Below, piece by piece: positions 35,163 through 45,899 of a DNA stretch of 64,000 bases. A program made the translations under genes and the position numbers. How positions within the stretch are numbered: the first letter of the stretch is position 1; every line of letters begins with the position of its first letter. Source of the DNA: Cyclospora cayetanensis (Eukaryota > Apicomplexa > Conoidasida > Eucoccidiorida > Eimeriidae); NCBI RefSeq assembly GCF_002999335.1, contig NW_020312303.1:124001-188000 (forward strand), written 5' to 3'. The notes beneath the pieces were generated by a model, which made no database searches, was not told where the DNA came from, and worked only from the letters and a program-made list of their open reading frames with translations.

Positions 35163-36522
35163 ATATATACATGCACAGAGGCAGGCAGACATGCACATTC
35201 ATACCCAGGCACATATACATACATACGCACAGGCACACCTACATATACATGCACACTTACACATACACTTGCACAAATCCATGTACCTATAGACTTCCGC
35301 ATCCATACATACATAGACATAGATGTATACTTCATACTTATACACATAGATCCATACACAAATACACATCGATACATGCACATACACCCGCACATCGATC
35401 GAGGCAGAGCCGTACAAAGCCCTTCCACCAAACACGCCGGAAACTTGCCTCAGCACTTGATGGTTCAAATGCTGAAAAATGGAAGCTTCTGAGCTTCCCA
35501 CGCCAAAAAACCGCTTGTTCTCGCGGTAGGCGGCGATTGCGTCATTGAAACAGTGAAGATTCTGGAAAGTCATGGATGCATTCTTGCGACAAAACGTCAT
35601 CCGCCGCCAATTCGTTTTTCGCTACCCAGGGAGACTCTCTCTGCCCGTCGAAGTCTGGTGTCGCATGCATGGTGTCTGCGAGGCACTAACCTGCAAAGGA
35701 AGCAAAGACAGTCCTATTGCCGTTGCTGGTATTCAGGAGAACGCAGTGCACATTGTTTTTGGACGAAGTGACGCAGAGGCTGAAGGTGTCTGTTGGCTCG
35801 AAGATCCTCTTGTTGCGGTTTCTGTCAACATTGTGAAACTCTTCCTTATTGCCAAACAGCTGGAAGCGCCGCAAGTGCCCCTGAAAGGCGCGTCGCTCTT
35901 TTCGACTGAGCTGCTGCTTCTGCTGACCACTGCCAAGTCTGCCTGCAGCTGAGGCAGCCGCTTTCCTTGAGCTGGAAGCTGCTGCGGCTGAAGGCAGCGG
36001 TCGAGAACTTGCGGCTGCGGCTGCTGTGGCTGCCGCAGCTCGTGAAGAAACAACCTTGCACGAGAGCGCTTGATGGTGGGCATGCGTTTGCAGAGCCACG
36101 CTGCGCTTCAGGCTGTTTTCGTAGGCACTCTTGATGCTGCCGAGAGCCGCTGCAGCCGCAGGGGATAGGCTGCCCCTCCTTGCAGAGGTTGCTGCTGCTG
36201 CTGCTGCTGCTGACGCCGCCTCTACTGCAGCTTCGCCCTCTGGAGCCAACGAGGACGAGGAGAAGAACAGCTGCTGCCGCCTTCCTCGGAGGCGCAGGAA
36301 GCGGAGAGGAGGGGCCGAAGACACTGCATGCCTGCAAGTCGCCGTTGCTGCTGCTGTGCCTGCTGCTGCTGCTGCGGAAGCGCTGTCGAGGCTGAAGCTG
36401 CTAGGAAATCCCCGCGATCTTCCCGTGGACGAACAACAAGTCGGCGTCGCTGTTGCTGCCGCTGCTGGAGCCACGCGCCAGAAGGCGCAAGACGGTAGGC
36501 GTGTGCAGAGGAAAGGCAGCAT
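34857..36522 (-). CDS. uS11m: mitochondrial small-subunit ribosomal protein uS11
   Basis: Two exons: 35691-36522 and 34857-35110; 361 residues. Donor GCAG|GTTAGT and acceptor CTCAG|GCAATG join in phase. The uS11 domain occupies the last ~110 residues: SKNNVHCVLLNTSNGNRTVF, ASFAGGNVGMRKSAQQSSA, GENVARKMKRLGV, RFRRISRIADVVRALHSHK, and the typical basic end HIPRLPTCGLNARKPRKRRR followed by Val. The N-terminus (MLPFLCTRLPSCAFWRVAP) resembles a mitochondrial presequence and leads into an Ala/Ser-rich linker. Because rps11 is normally encoded in the apicoplast genome of apicomplexans, the nuclear copy is inferred to serve the mitochondrial ribosome, where uS11 lines the mRNA exit/decoding platform. 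Start: first in-frame ATG at 36522; the open frame extends further upstream without an ATG. Confidence 0.9.
35115..35400. repeat. (TATATACA)n / ACATACACGCAC satellite, uS11m intron
   Basis: AT-rich ATATATACATATAT run followed by CA-rich ACATACACATAC blocks. It lies in the 580-bp intron, starting next to the acceptor. Confidence 0.88.
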
Positions 36523-38230
36523 TCGACGGCGGGAGGGAGAGCTGACTCGGCCGCATCTGCATGCATCTGCGCGCGCAGGGAAAATGGGGTTTTCCACTTG
36601 CCAGACCACCGCCTCCCTCGAAATAAAATGCGAGAAGCTGCTGAACTCGAAAAAATTCGCGCATCAGGAGGCACACGGCACCCCAAGCGCAATGAACAGT
36701 CCCACGGCTTCTGGGCAGCGCCAATGTCGAGACACGCGCGTCCACCAGTGCGCCTTTGTGCAGCGTAATAGTTCACGTTTTTCGCTTTTATGATGACTTG
36801 TCAGACGATGCGCCGCGAAGGCGGAGGCTTGTCACTCTGCTCTCAAGCGCAGTAAATCCCCGAGAGCCGAGGCAGGCACTCAGAGCCAGTAGATTTTCGC
36901 GGGGAAACAAGCCGAAGCTAGGCTGACGGCTTTTTTGCCAGCACACGCTGCGCTATATCTGAGGAGTGCTGCAGTATGCACCGACTCACACCCTCGGGGA
37001 GTCCGTTCACTTCGCACGGTTGCTGCAAGAGGTCGCGGCATCGATGCGTCGGCTGCCTGCGGCATGAATAATTGCGTCTGCAAAGTCTGGAAAACTGCAG
37101 CTTCCATGGGTGTACACAAATTCCGAGGGAATATGAAAGTCGGAGGCAGCGTGCTCATGCACCGTTGCAGCTGTCTGTCTACCGCTCGCGCCACTGTGTG
37201 GCGTCGCGAGGCTTTTGAACTGGCCTAGCTCCGCTTTAGCACTTGCCCCCCTCTCCCCGCCCACTGGTTGAGTTCAGCGAAAAACTAGGGAAGAATAGAC
37301 GCACTGCTGTGGTGCTCGTGTGTCTTATCAGCACTGCAGAGCGCCACTAGCTTGGAACGAAGAGGCGCAACGCTGTGAAACGCGCGCTTGCTACGGGCTG
37401 CGTGCAACTGGTCGCTCACCCCCGACCTGCATAGAGGAAGCGGCTGCCTCACTCCTCACGTTGGGATCTGTGAGGGTTGCGGGAAGGGGAGAGGTACAGG
37501 AAGTTTTTTCGGAAACTCCAAACCGGCGTTAATTATGCTTTCATTGAATATGACGCGCCAAGTTCCTCCCTACAGAGAGCGCGAAGAAGCGTTCCATGTG
37601 GTGCGTGCACGCCGAGCAGAGCATGAACACAGGTCCATGTCTTTCCTCCGTAAATGTTTGACTCCATGTGATGACGCCCCATGGAGGATCAGCAGGAAAG
37701 CCGCCTCTTCAAGCCTCTACGGCAGAGGGCGGGTGGTTAAAAGAGACTCGCAGCGCCTTCAAATAGTCTAAAGCGCTTCCGAAGCCGCTTTTTCTGCAGT
37801 TCACCGACGGACTGCCGGCAGTCTGTCCGTCGAGCCACGGCGGGGTGTGCCAGCGCTGCTGCAGATGGCGAGGAGCTGCCTTGGGAGCTGCTCGTTCCGT
37901 CGTCCTCTTTTTAACGATAAAAACTAATCTCGCTTTCGCTAACTATGCCTAAAACATAGACCGCAGCGCTGCTCGCTGATCAAAGGCGCTCGCGCGGTGC
38001 GCCCACACCTGGCGGCAAGGCAAGCGTGGCTGAACTATCTGACAGCAAAAAAGCTCGGTGCCGTGCAACCAGCCATCTTGAGAGGCTTCGTGGTAGCAGC
38101 AGCTCACGTGTAGATGCACGAGGTGCGTCACTGAACTGCAGGGGCTGCTCTCTGAGAGGCTGACGAGCAAAATCTGCGCACCAGCCGCGACAAGAAGGCA
38201 AGGCTCGGGGAGGCGCACTGACTAGAAGAG
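36523..38230. other. intergenic region between uS11m and NAA40 genes
   Basis: Unique, moderately GC-rich DNA without long repeats. Several open frames occur on both strands (minus around 36880-37264 and 37949-38218, plus around 37388-37771), but none shows a domain or a splice-consistent neighbour. A small gene may be hidden here; nothing can be supported. Confidence 0.4.
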
Positions 38231-39638
38231 CTAAGCGACTACTTCGCGCTTCAGGATTTCGTACTCCGGCTCTTCTTGCTCTGATTCGCTGCCTTCAGGA
38301 AGGAGCTGCTGTTGCCGCTCCTGCTGCAACAACCAGTAAGGACAAGTTTCATCCGAGGAGTACTTGCAGGATTCCTTGTAGAAGGCGGTAGCTCGCACGT
38401 TGCAGCGCAAGACGGTGCACATGATCTTTTTCAGGTGTATGGGCAGCAGCGCCTCTGGTGTTGCTCGTGCCGCCTCCGAAGCATCCCCTGCCGCTGAGGC
38501 GACTTCCTTGACTTTATGCGCTTTGCAGTCGAAGCGCAAGTGCTGCAGCTTTGCGTTCAGTTTTCTCACAGACACTTCAAGCAGAAGCATCAAACGCCGG
38601 CCCACTGAACGAGATTGGTAGGCGCTCTGAAAACACCAGACATCAGAAATCCTGAGACGTTTCTAAGCAACAAGCGCAAGAGAAGAACCCGTGCTTCTGG
38701 CAGAAACCTCATAGACGTCCAAAACACCACACACAGAGAGAGAGAGAGAAAGCGAGGAGAGCTGTACACTCTCAGTCCTCAAAGCCTCCATCCGAATTCC
38801 GCAAACGCCAAACTCCTCTCCACAGTCGCCAAGCTTCGAACCCTAAAGTTTTGCCTTACTTTGGTTTGCAACTCGTACAGGTAGACTACCGGCTGGCTTT
38901 CTTCAACTTCAAAACGAAAATGTAGAAAAGCAACTAGCGGGAGTTTTACGGCTTCCCCTACTGCACACAAACACATGCACACACACACACAAATACATAC
39001 AAATCCACACACACACATACACACATACAAATCCACACACACATACAAATCCACACACACATACAAATCCACACACACATACAAATCCAACATGGTGAAC
39101 CTCCGCAGCTCTTGCGGGTACTCTGCCGTTTCGCAATCGAGACAGCAAACGAAAGCGTATCCAGACGGCAAGGCGTACGCGTTGCGGCGCTGCCTTGAAA
39201 GATGATCCAGAACTGCGCGTCTGGGTGCCTGAGCTCGTCCTCCTTCTTTTCATCCTCCCATCCAACCCCCAGAAAACGGCTTTGCTTGTACATGAGCTCC
39301 ATGTTTTCCTTTGTTAGAGCGAACAGACGTTGCAGAAGGCCCTCGCCATAGCCGCTTTCCGGCTGCTGCAGGCCTGTGCTGCCGCACTCGAACACAACGC
39401 ATTCCAATTCGTCCATGCAGCCTTTCCTACAGACGAAAGAAGTCTGCCCTCGCTCGAGAAGAGGCAGCCTGAGAGTCGCTTGCTGCACTGCCGCCTTCGC
39501 AGCAGCTTCTGCCGCGTCCTGCAGCAGCCGCTTCAGCTTCTTCTCCTTCGCGTGGCTCTGCGCTTTTGCACCCAGCAACCTCGCGTCTTTGGAGCCATGG
39601 CTGCGGGGGGAGCTCCCCATGAGCGGATGACTCGGCAT
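38231..39638 (-). CDS. NAA40: N-alpha-acetyltransferase 40 (NatD), histone H4/H2A N-terminal acetyltransferase
   Basis: Three exons: 39179-39638, 38860-38960 and 38231-38626; 318 residues, all in phase (donors GTACGC and GTAAGG). Matches to NAA40 run through the chain: basic start AKEKKLKRLLQ, LFALTKENMELMYKQS, GVGWEDEKKEDELRHPDAQF then WIIFQ, LVAFLHFRFEVEESQPVVYL then YELQ, SVGRRLMLLLEV (acetyl-CoA loop), LKKIMCTVLRCNVRATAFYK, SSDETCP and the closing EYEILKREV. Family role: NatD acetylates the N-terminal Ser of histones H4 and H2A co-translationally. A ~30-residue Ala-rich insertion (about residues 215-245) sits between the loop helix and the KKIMCTV strand and is absent from the animal enzyme as I know it. 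The GNAT loop reads QSRSVG instead of the more usual RRKGLG. Start 39638; the ATG at 39620 (MGSSPRSHG) is an alternative closer to family length. Confidence 0.9.
38962..39092. repeat. (ACACACATACAAATCC)n array, NAA40 intron 1
   Basis: Four near-identical 18-bp copies of the CACACACATACAAATCCA type at the acceptor-proximal end of the intron. Confidence 0.9.
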
Positions 39639-40684
39639 CGCTGCGCTTGTGGCTGAAATTCGCCCCTTTATTTGTATCTGTGCGTGTTCGTGCGTCTGTG
39701 CAGCTAAATCTCCCTGCGCTGGTGCAGTCAGAATTCAGGAGCTGCAACGGACTGCGTCGGGACCGCACCGGATGACGAACCTGAGGCTCTCCCTTTCGAC
39801 GTAGCGTCGACAGCAAATTTCGAGGCACCAGACACACAGCAAGCCAGAAAAAGCCGGCGGAAACGGCACCTTTTGAAGCCCGGCTCCCCCGGTGCAACAA
39901 CAACCCCACCCGCCGATGAACCGTTCAAGGGTTTCGGGGGCTCAAGTGTTAGGTCTGAGCTCGGCGTATCGGTCAAATACAAAAACTGCGGCGCTTTCTA
40001 ATTAACATTCAAAAAAAACCAGGCTGCCGGCCTCCTAAAGCCTTAGCCATTGGTTCAGTCGCTTGAGCCGTGCGCGACGGATAGCAGAGGAGCCGATGCG
40101 GCTGCGTTACCCCTCACAGAGTTCAAAGGCCTCCTCGATAGCCTAGACGTCGAAGAACAGAAGCATGTAGGCAGCGGAGTTGCTCAGAATTTACGGCTGA
40201 AAGGCCTTCTGTTCAGGCAGTACAAAGTGTGCCCTCGAGAATCGATGCTGCTGCGACGTGGAAGGGCCCTTTCGTGTACATGCAGCCCGAAGGCATGCGG
40301 ATATTTTTGGCGCTGAACTCCTTCTTCTCGGCGTTCCTTCCTTCGAATTCTCAGCGTCTCCGCCTTTTTTAGCGCTCAGGTCTAGGTATCTCTCGGAAGG
40401 AGGGGTTAGGGTGGCAGGCTGCTCGCGTCAGGCAGCTCGCGGGAATGCGACGGGCAGCGGCGCGCAATTGCGAGGGCCTCTCTAGCAGCAGCTCTGTCGA
40501 GAGAATACCAAAGCCATACAGCAGAGCGGCGGCTGAAGATCAGCTGAGCAGGAGGCGCAGCAAGAGTTAATCCGTTGCGCCAGGCGCAGCGGCACCCGCC
40601 GGCACAGCTTCTGCACAACTGCAGGCGTACAACTGCCTCCCCTTTTTTTCTGCAACAGCCACCCAAACGACAACGAGCGAGGCT
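39639..40684. other. divergent intergenic region, NAA40 (-) / REXO4 (+)
   Basis: Shared upstream region of head-to-head genes. It is mostly unique sequence with an A7 run near 40013 and a GGGTTAGGGT telomere-like motif near 40404. Short open frames only. Confidence 0.5.
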
Positions 40685-42366
40685 ATGGGAAACAGGAAGA
40701 AGCGTCGGGGCCTGGGCTCTGTGCTGTCTGCACTGAAAAAAACAGAAGCGTCGCACCTCAAGCGCTCAGTTGCAGAATCTGAAATCCACTCTAAAGAGCC
40801 TTCAGCGAGCCAACAGCCCGAAATAGCCGACCTTCCCGAGGCTGTCGCATTGGACTGCGAAATGGTCGGCTGTGGAGATGACGGCAGAATCTCGGTACTG
40901 GGTACGACGCCCTCCTTTTCGCACACACACACCCCTTTTTTAACCCCAAAAAGGCGCGTTCTAAGCCTTCCCCTAGGATTCTCAGCGTCTCAGTGGCTAC
41001 CTTCGAGAGTCATTGGCTCCTAAGACTTCGCCTACGGCGACGGTGTGTATGAAGAGGGCCTATGCATTGGAATGTGTCGTGCGTGCGTCGTGACACCCCT
41101 ACGCTCTGGAGTGCATGTATTGTGGATATGCATGTTCTTGCTGCTGCAGCCCAAGTGGCGCTCGTCAACGAAAAGGGGGAAACGCTAGTGAACGAGCTCG
41201 TCAAACCACAGCTGCCCGTTACCGACCTCAGAGCGCACATCACCGGTAATTGCACACCAGCAAGCGCCTAGAAAATCACCTCTCTATCGCGAGAAAGGGG
41301 CACTGCAAGAGCCGCGCGCACTGCCGAAGAGAACAAGGCAGTCGTGTCATTCGCTTCTTCTTGAGCGGTAGACGAAAACCTGTTCGCAAGTTGCGGGCTA
41401 GGCACCGCCTGCGTGTGAGTGAGTGGGTGTGCTTGCTTGCTCGCTTGTGCGCGTAAACGGAGAAGGAAATTTCGAGTGCTTTCGGCGCTGGGATGTGGTG
41501 GCTTCAGGCTTAGATTTGTGGTCGCTAGAGAATCGCGGGATATCTTTTTCTGCGGCTCGGAGTTTGATTCAGTCGAAGATCAAGGGCAAGATTCTCGTTG
41601 GTCATGCGATTCACCATGACTTGCAGGTATTCCTCAGAGGGCGAGCGCTGGAGCTCGCAGAGCGCACGCAAGCGGCGCATTCCCTGCCGCGCCGACAGTA
41701 GCAACCTGCCGCGCGTCGAGACGAGGCTGCTGGCTGCCACACGAACTCCCGCTGCGCGCCGTCTCTGGCTGAGCCTCCTGTGCAGGAAGGCAGAATCGCT
41801 GCCGCTGCCGCTGCCACTCTGGCGCGCGTTCGGGTGTAGCCTGCCGCGTGTTTTCTGGGCTCAGTAGCCGCCGCTGCGTGTGTAGTGCTGCGAGGCTTTT
41901 TGCGCAGGTGTTGAATTTAACGCATCCGCTGCACTTGCTGCGAGACACCAGCAAGTACCGCCCTCTACGCCCTCCCTTTCTGCGCCCTCTGGCTTCTCCC
42001 TCTCTGCGGCTGCTCGTGAAATACCACTTGAAACGCGACATTCAGACGGGGAAACACGACCCCGCCGAAGACGCACGAGAAACGATGAACCTGTACTCCC
42101 TCGTGAGAGAGCAGTGGGAAAGGCGCTTCGCGGCGGCTGCGCGCGACACTGCTGCTGCAGCGAGCGCCTCCCCAGAAGAAGAGGCTTCGGCTGTTCCCGA
42201 TGAAGGCGCCTCCCTCCTGCCGCTCGAGGGCGAAGAAGAGGGCTCGCGTGGCGGCGCGCAGCGCTCGCAGCAGCAACGCGAGACACCGCCACCCCAGCTT
42301 GTGCTGCATCGGGGAGCCAGGAAGAAGCGGAAGCGGCGAGAACCGCATGAATACTATCTAGACTAA
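40685..42366 (+). CDS. REXO4: REXO4/Rex4-type DEDDh 3'-5' RNA exonuclease
   Basis: Four exons: 40685-40901, 41150-41245, 41508-41626 and 41908-42366; 296 residues, all junctions in phase. Catalytic motifs of the DEDDh family are complete: Exo I ALDCEMVGCG (Asp57, Glu59), Exo II ILVGHAIHHDL (Asp142) and Exo III KHDPAEDARETM (His194, Asp199). Intervening family motifs are QVALVNEKGETLVNELVKP, VTDLRAHITGLD and RDTSKYRP. Family role: yeast Rex4 takes part in pre-rRNA processing in the nucleolus. The N-terminus is basic (MGNRKKRRG) and the C-terminus ends in a Lys/Arg cluster (RGARKKRKRREPHEYYLD), both compatible with nucleolar targeting. Little low-complexity sequence, unlike its neighbours. Confidence 0.92.
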
Positions 42367-43290
42367 GTGCACTGCTCAGGGTGGGCTTCTAAGGGAAAGG
42401 CAGGAGAGCGGAGGAGGGGAGAAACAAGAGGCCGAGGGCTTTTTTTCTCGCCTTAACCCTGCGTTTGCATGCATGCATGCTTGCATGCGTGCATGCAGGC
42501 GTGCATGTGTACATATAGCGGCGTGGCATCAAGTCTTTTTACGCAGAGCTCGCTAAACGCACTGTGCTGCGGCATTTTCCCCCCCCAAACTCGCAAGACG
42601 CGACTGCGCCGTGTGCAGCACTAGCTAGCCAGTCTTCGCTATTGGTGGCAACGACTTAATCCACGAAAGGCGAAGGGAGGCTTGCCTCCCGCAGCTTCGC
42701 CAATAGCGCCATGAACAAAAGCAAAACGCCGCCTCACTGCTAGCCACCAAAAGCCGTTACTGGCCAGCTCGCACGGGTATGTACCCCGCCGCATACAGCA
42801 CGAGTCTACTCGCCGCTACAGCGCGAGCTTGACTCTTCTACTGCAGCTGATGCGTCTTAACAACGCTGCAGCCCTAAGGGTGGCGTTCCTGCATCCCTGC
42901 GGGCAGGTGCACCAGCGTGTGTTTGCCGCGCAAAGAGCAACTCGCTGCTGCCGCAACTCGGCGAGCGCATGGAGGCTTCCACGCCTGTTGCATCTGTTGG
43001 TGCAAGTATTCGCAGTAGCAGGGATGCGGGGAGGAAAGCGGGAAGGAGGGAGGAAAGGCAGCTGCTGCCAGCTGCAGGAAGGAGGCGAACTCGAGCGGCA
43101 CGCGCCGCTCAGGCGTATTGAGTGTCTGGCGTGGCGATGTACGGCTTGTGCTTCGCGGGAAGTCTGTCTTCGGCAAACGCGTAGCCTTTCTGCAGCTTGT
43201 CTTGATCCCATCTACGCAAACAAGCACAAACATTGCCATGCAAGCGACACCACTATGCATGCACAGGAGGGAGGCGCGCCTTAAGAAGGT
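42367..43290. other. convergent intergenic region, REXO4 (+) / CX9C protein (-)
   Basis: Contains an ATGCATGC/TTGCATGCGTGC stretch (42467-42510), a fold-back element (42637-42708) and unique sequence with overlapping short open frames on both strands around 42820-43280, none recognised. Confidence 0.5.
42637..42708. repeat. inverted-repeat hairpin
   Basis: Outer arms CGCTATTGG and CCAATAGCG; inner arms GGCGAAG/CTTCGCC and GGGAGGC/GCCTCCC around a TT loop. No coding frame. Confidence 0.75.
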
Positions 43291-44220
43291 TCAAAATCGA
43301 AGAGCGGTCAGGTGGGCGGGCAGGTGGGGTGTACGAACAGCGCGCAGTCCGTACTTGCACTGACGCCACTCTTGAAACCACTTGACGCATTTTGTGCTTG
43401 CTGTCTCCGGATCCTGCACACATATACAAGTGCACAACTCTTAAGTCTGCACATGGCTTTAAACGCATGCCCCTAATTAAGAAGTGTTCTTGTCGCAAGC
43501 CATGAATGATGGCGTGCGCGAGAGAGAGGGCTACGCAGCAGAGTCTCTTGACGCCCAGTCTCTCTCCTCTCTGAGCTGTGCGGTGCGGCGCCAAGACAGA
43601 CGCACTCGGTGTGCCTGGTGCTCGCGCAGACACTTGAATTCCTCGAGTTGCAAGTACTTGCAAGCGTCTTGGGGTTCTGCAGTTTCCAGCGTTTGCTTGA
43701 AAAGGGAGACGTCGGCAGCGACTTGCTGGGGAGTCAGCGCCTTGTGAAGGCGGCGAGGATCGTACAGGCCATAATTGTACGCCAAGTGGCGCTCCCAAGC
43801 GCTGCTGTAGGGGGGGAGTGACCCCTCGACGTCGACAGTCGCTGACGCAGGCACAGGCTGCTCCTCCGCAGCCACTGCAGCCGCTGCCGCCGCTGCTGCT
43901 GCCGTCGCTACACCGCCTCCGAGAACCTTCAAGCCCAAAAAGTCGGACGCTGCAGCGAGGGGATCCGACGCTGCCTGCTGCTGCTGCTGCTGGAGCTCGT
44001 CGCGACCACGCTGCTGCTGCTGCTGGCAAGCAGCGGGAGGCGCAGACGGTCCCAACAACGGTCTAGATCGCAGCCAGTACATCTTTTCACATCGGGTGTA
44101 GAGTGGGAATTGAGGATTCAAATACGCAGCCGAGCTGGAAGGCGGACTTGCACTGCGCCGATGTGCCCTCCACCAGCGCGCATGCAGCTTCTGCCCCGTT
44201 GGCGAGGGTTCATGCACCAT
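43291..44220 (-). CDS. putative mitochondrial twin CX9C (CHCH-like) protein
   Basis: Two exons: 43606-44220 and 43291-43413; 245 residues, joined CACCGA|GTGCGT to TGCAG|GATCCG in phase. Near the C-terminus two CX9C motifs are visible, one on each side of the intron: C-KYLQLEEFK-C and C-VKWFQEWRQ-C, separated by LREHQAHRDPETASTK. This is the pattern of intermembrane-space proteins oxidised by the Mia40 pathway. The preceding segment (SSAWERHLAYNYGLYDPRRL, KALTPQQVAADVSLFKQTLE) is not repetitive and should be the rest of the functional core; Ala and Gln runs lie before it. I do not recognise the family; small subunits of complex IV, ATP synthase or assembly factors are the natural candidates. 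Start: ATG at 44220 (MVHEPSPTGQKL). The frame stays open a little further 5', so an upstream exon is possible. Confidence 0.72.
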
Positions 44221-45899
44221 GGAGTGCAAGTTCGCGGCTGGAGCGCCTAGACAGTGCGCTTTATGATTGAAACGCAATGAGGCGTTGTTTTTTCGATGCA
44301 GAAACGGGGGGAGGGGCGGTTCTGACTTTGTGCGTGGCCGTTGGCGGTAGGCGTGTGGCGCACGGTGTCAGTGCTGGGGGGAGACAGCAGAGAGAGTGGC
44401 GGCAACTTGCCTGATTTCTGCAGAGCGTTAACCGAGAGGATTTCCAAAATTAATTCGCAAGCGTCCCACATGTCCAATGATCCTTGCTTTCGGCGGTTCG
44501 GCGGAAGCCGACTGCTTGCCTGTAGAGTGGCGATGATTCTGCGGCGCGCTTGTCGGCGTGGCTTCCTGCAGGGGCACACACATAGGCGTAGTGGTGCACT
44601 TCTGCTGTGTGCTTGAGACGCGCTGCAGTCGTAGAGAGCGTCTTGCTCTTGGGAGAGGGAAATAGAGAGAGGCTTGCAGCCAACAACACACGCGAGCGGC
44701 CATGCACGTACGCCCACTGTTGCCGATATTCTCTTCATTGATCCCTAGTCACTCCAATTGTTTGCAACCAAGGATTAGTGAAGAAATTTTATCACGCACT
44801 GGTTCGTGTGCGTTCCGACACCTTGGCGGGAGTAGCGGAAACGCGATACACAAAAAGACGTCATGTTCCTCGGCGCAGCCACGCTCTACGCTACGTGCAA
44901 CTAACTGCGAATGCTCCGCATGCTGACAGAGTGCAGCTACGCGCACACTGGCGGCTCCTCACCGCTCATGTCGGTAAATGTGAGGGGCGGAGGCAGGAGA
45001 GTTCTTACGGGAAACACGCGCTACCCCATGACCGATTCTGTGCCTAAATTCGAAGTGTCTCCCTACTTAGCTCAAGCTGCAAATCTGCGATTTGGCTTTT
45101 GCAAATCTGGCACAGTGGCACTAGGAGAGTTGCCTAAGGCATCTTGCTGGTTTGGGGTTCAATGCGGGGATATATATGTATATATATATATGCATCCCTA
45201 CTGTCGGTTGCAGCTCAGCGCGCGTGCGCGCAAATATGATGCCTGTCTGTAAGCTCAAAGAACGCGGCTTGAGTTTTCGAAATCCCTCGTGCTTTTGGAG
45301 GCAGTTTTTTCACTCACACACAGGCGACAGTTGCCCTATAAAGACCCCTCAGACTCCGCCTACGAGGATGAAATCAGCTTCGAGCAAGTGACAAGTACAA
45401 AGATGGGGTGTATAAGCCTACTCAGAAAACAGTTTGCAGACGCCAGAAAGTTATCAAAGCACCTGTGCCTCTCGGCGAGAGGTCGAACTAGCCGCACCGG
45501 CGACGCAGTCTTGCAACACGCAGCTGCACCACAGGCAGAAGCAGCAAAAAGAAACGATGCCTTGAACGAAGGGAAGCGGCGACAAAGGTAGCAGCTGCAC
45601 AGCTAGGCGCGGCGCCAAGAGCGGCCGTTTCACGCAGCAGCCACTGCACCTCCTGCAAGAGCATATTCCTCATTCTGGGGAGCCGTCGGCGGAGATCCCC
45701 AGCAATCTGCAGAGACGCAGCAAACGGTTCGGAACTGAAGTCTTCATCGCGCGCCTTGGAGAAGTCTGGAGCCAAGATTTAAGCATGCATTTTGCGTCTC
45801 TAGAACCGAGGAGCCCAAAAACATCTACAGAGAGAAAGAGAGAGAGAAACAAGCAGACAAACAGACTGCTCGTCAGGGAAGGCTGAGGCTTGTGGCTTT
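44221..45899. other. intergenic region with unassigned open frames
   Basis: Around 44390-44480 both strands read plausible peptide (minus MWDACELILEILSVNALQK followed by a GC-type donor AG|GCAAGT; plus LPDFCRALTERISKINSQAS). Around 45490-45780 a minus frame reads DFSKARDEDFSSEPFAASLQ and LPRMRNMLLQEVQWLLRETA. No domain is recognised and no full gene could be assembled. A TATATATATATATG run lies at 45172-45190. Confidence 0.35.

Noticed and set aside
35410..35600. Minus-strand peptide FQNLHCFNDAIAAYRENKRF as an extra exon of uS11m
   Set aside because: The uS11 domain joins perfectly from 35691 to 35110 in phase; inserting this segment would break a conserved core. Left as intron.
36880..37264. 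Overlapping minus frames as a hypothetical gene
   Set aside because: Two frames compete, neither has an ATG in good position, a domain or a consistent splice partner.
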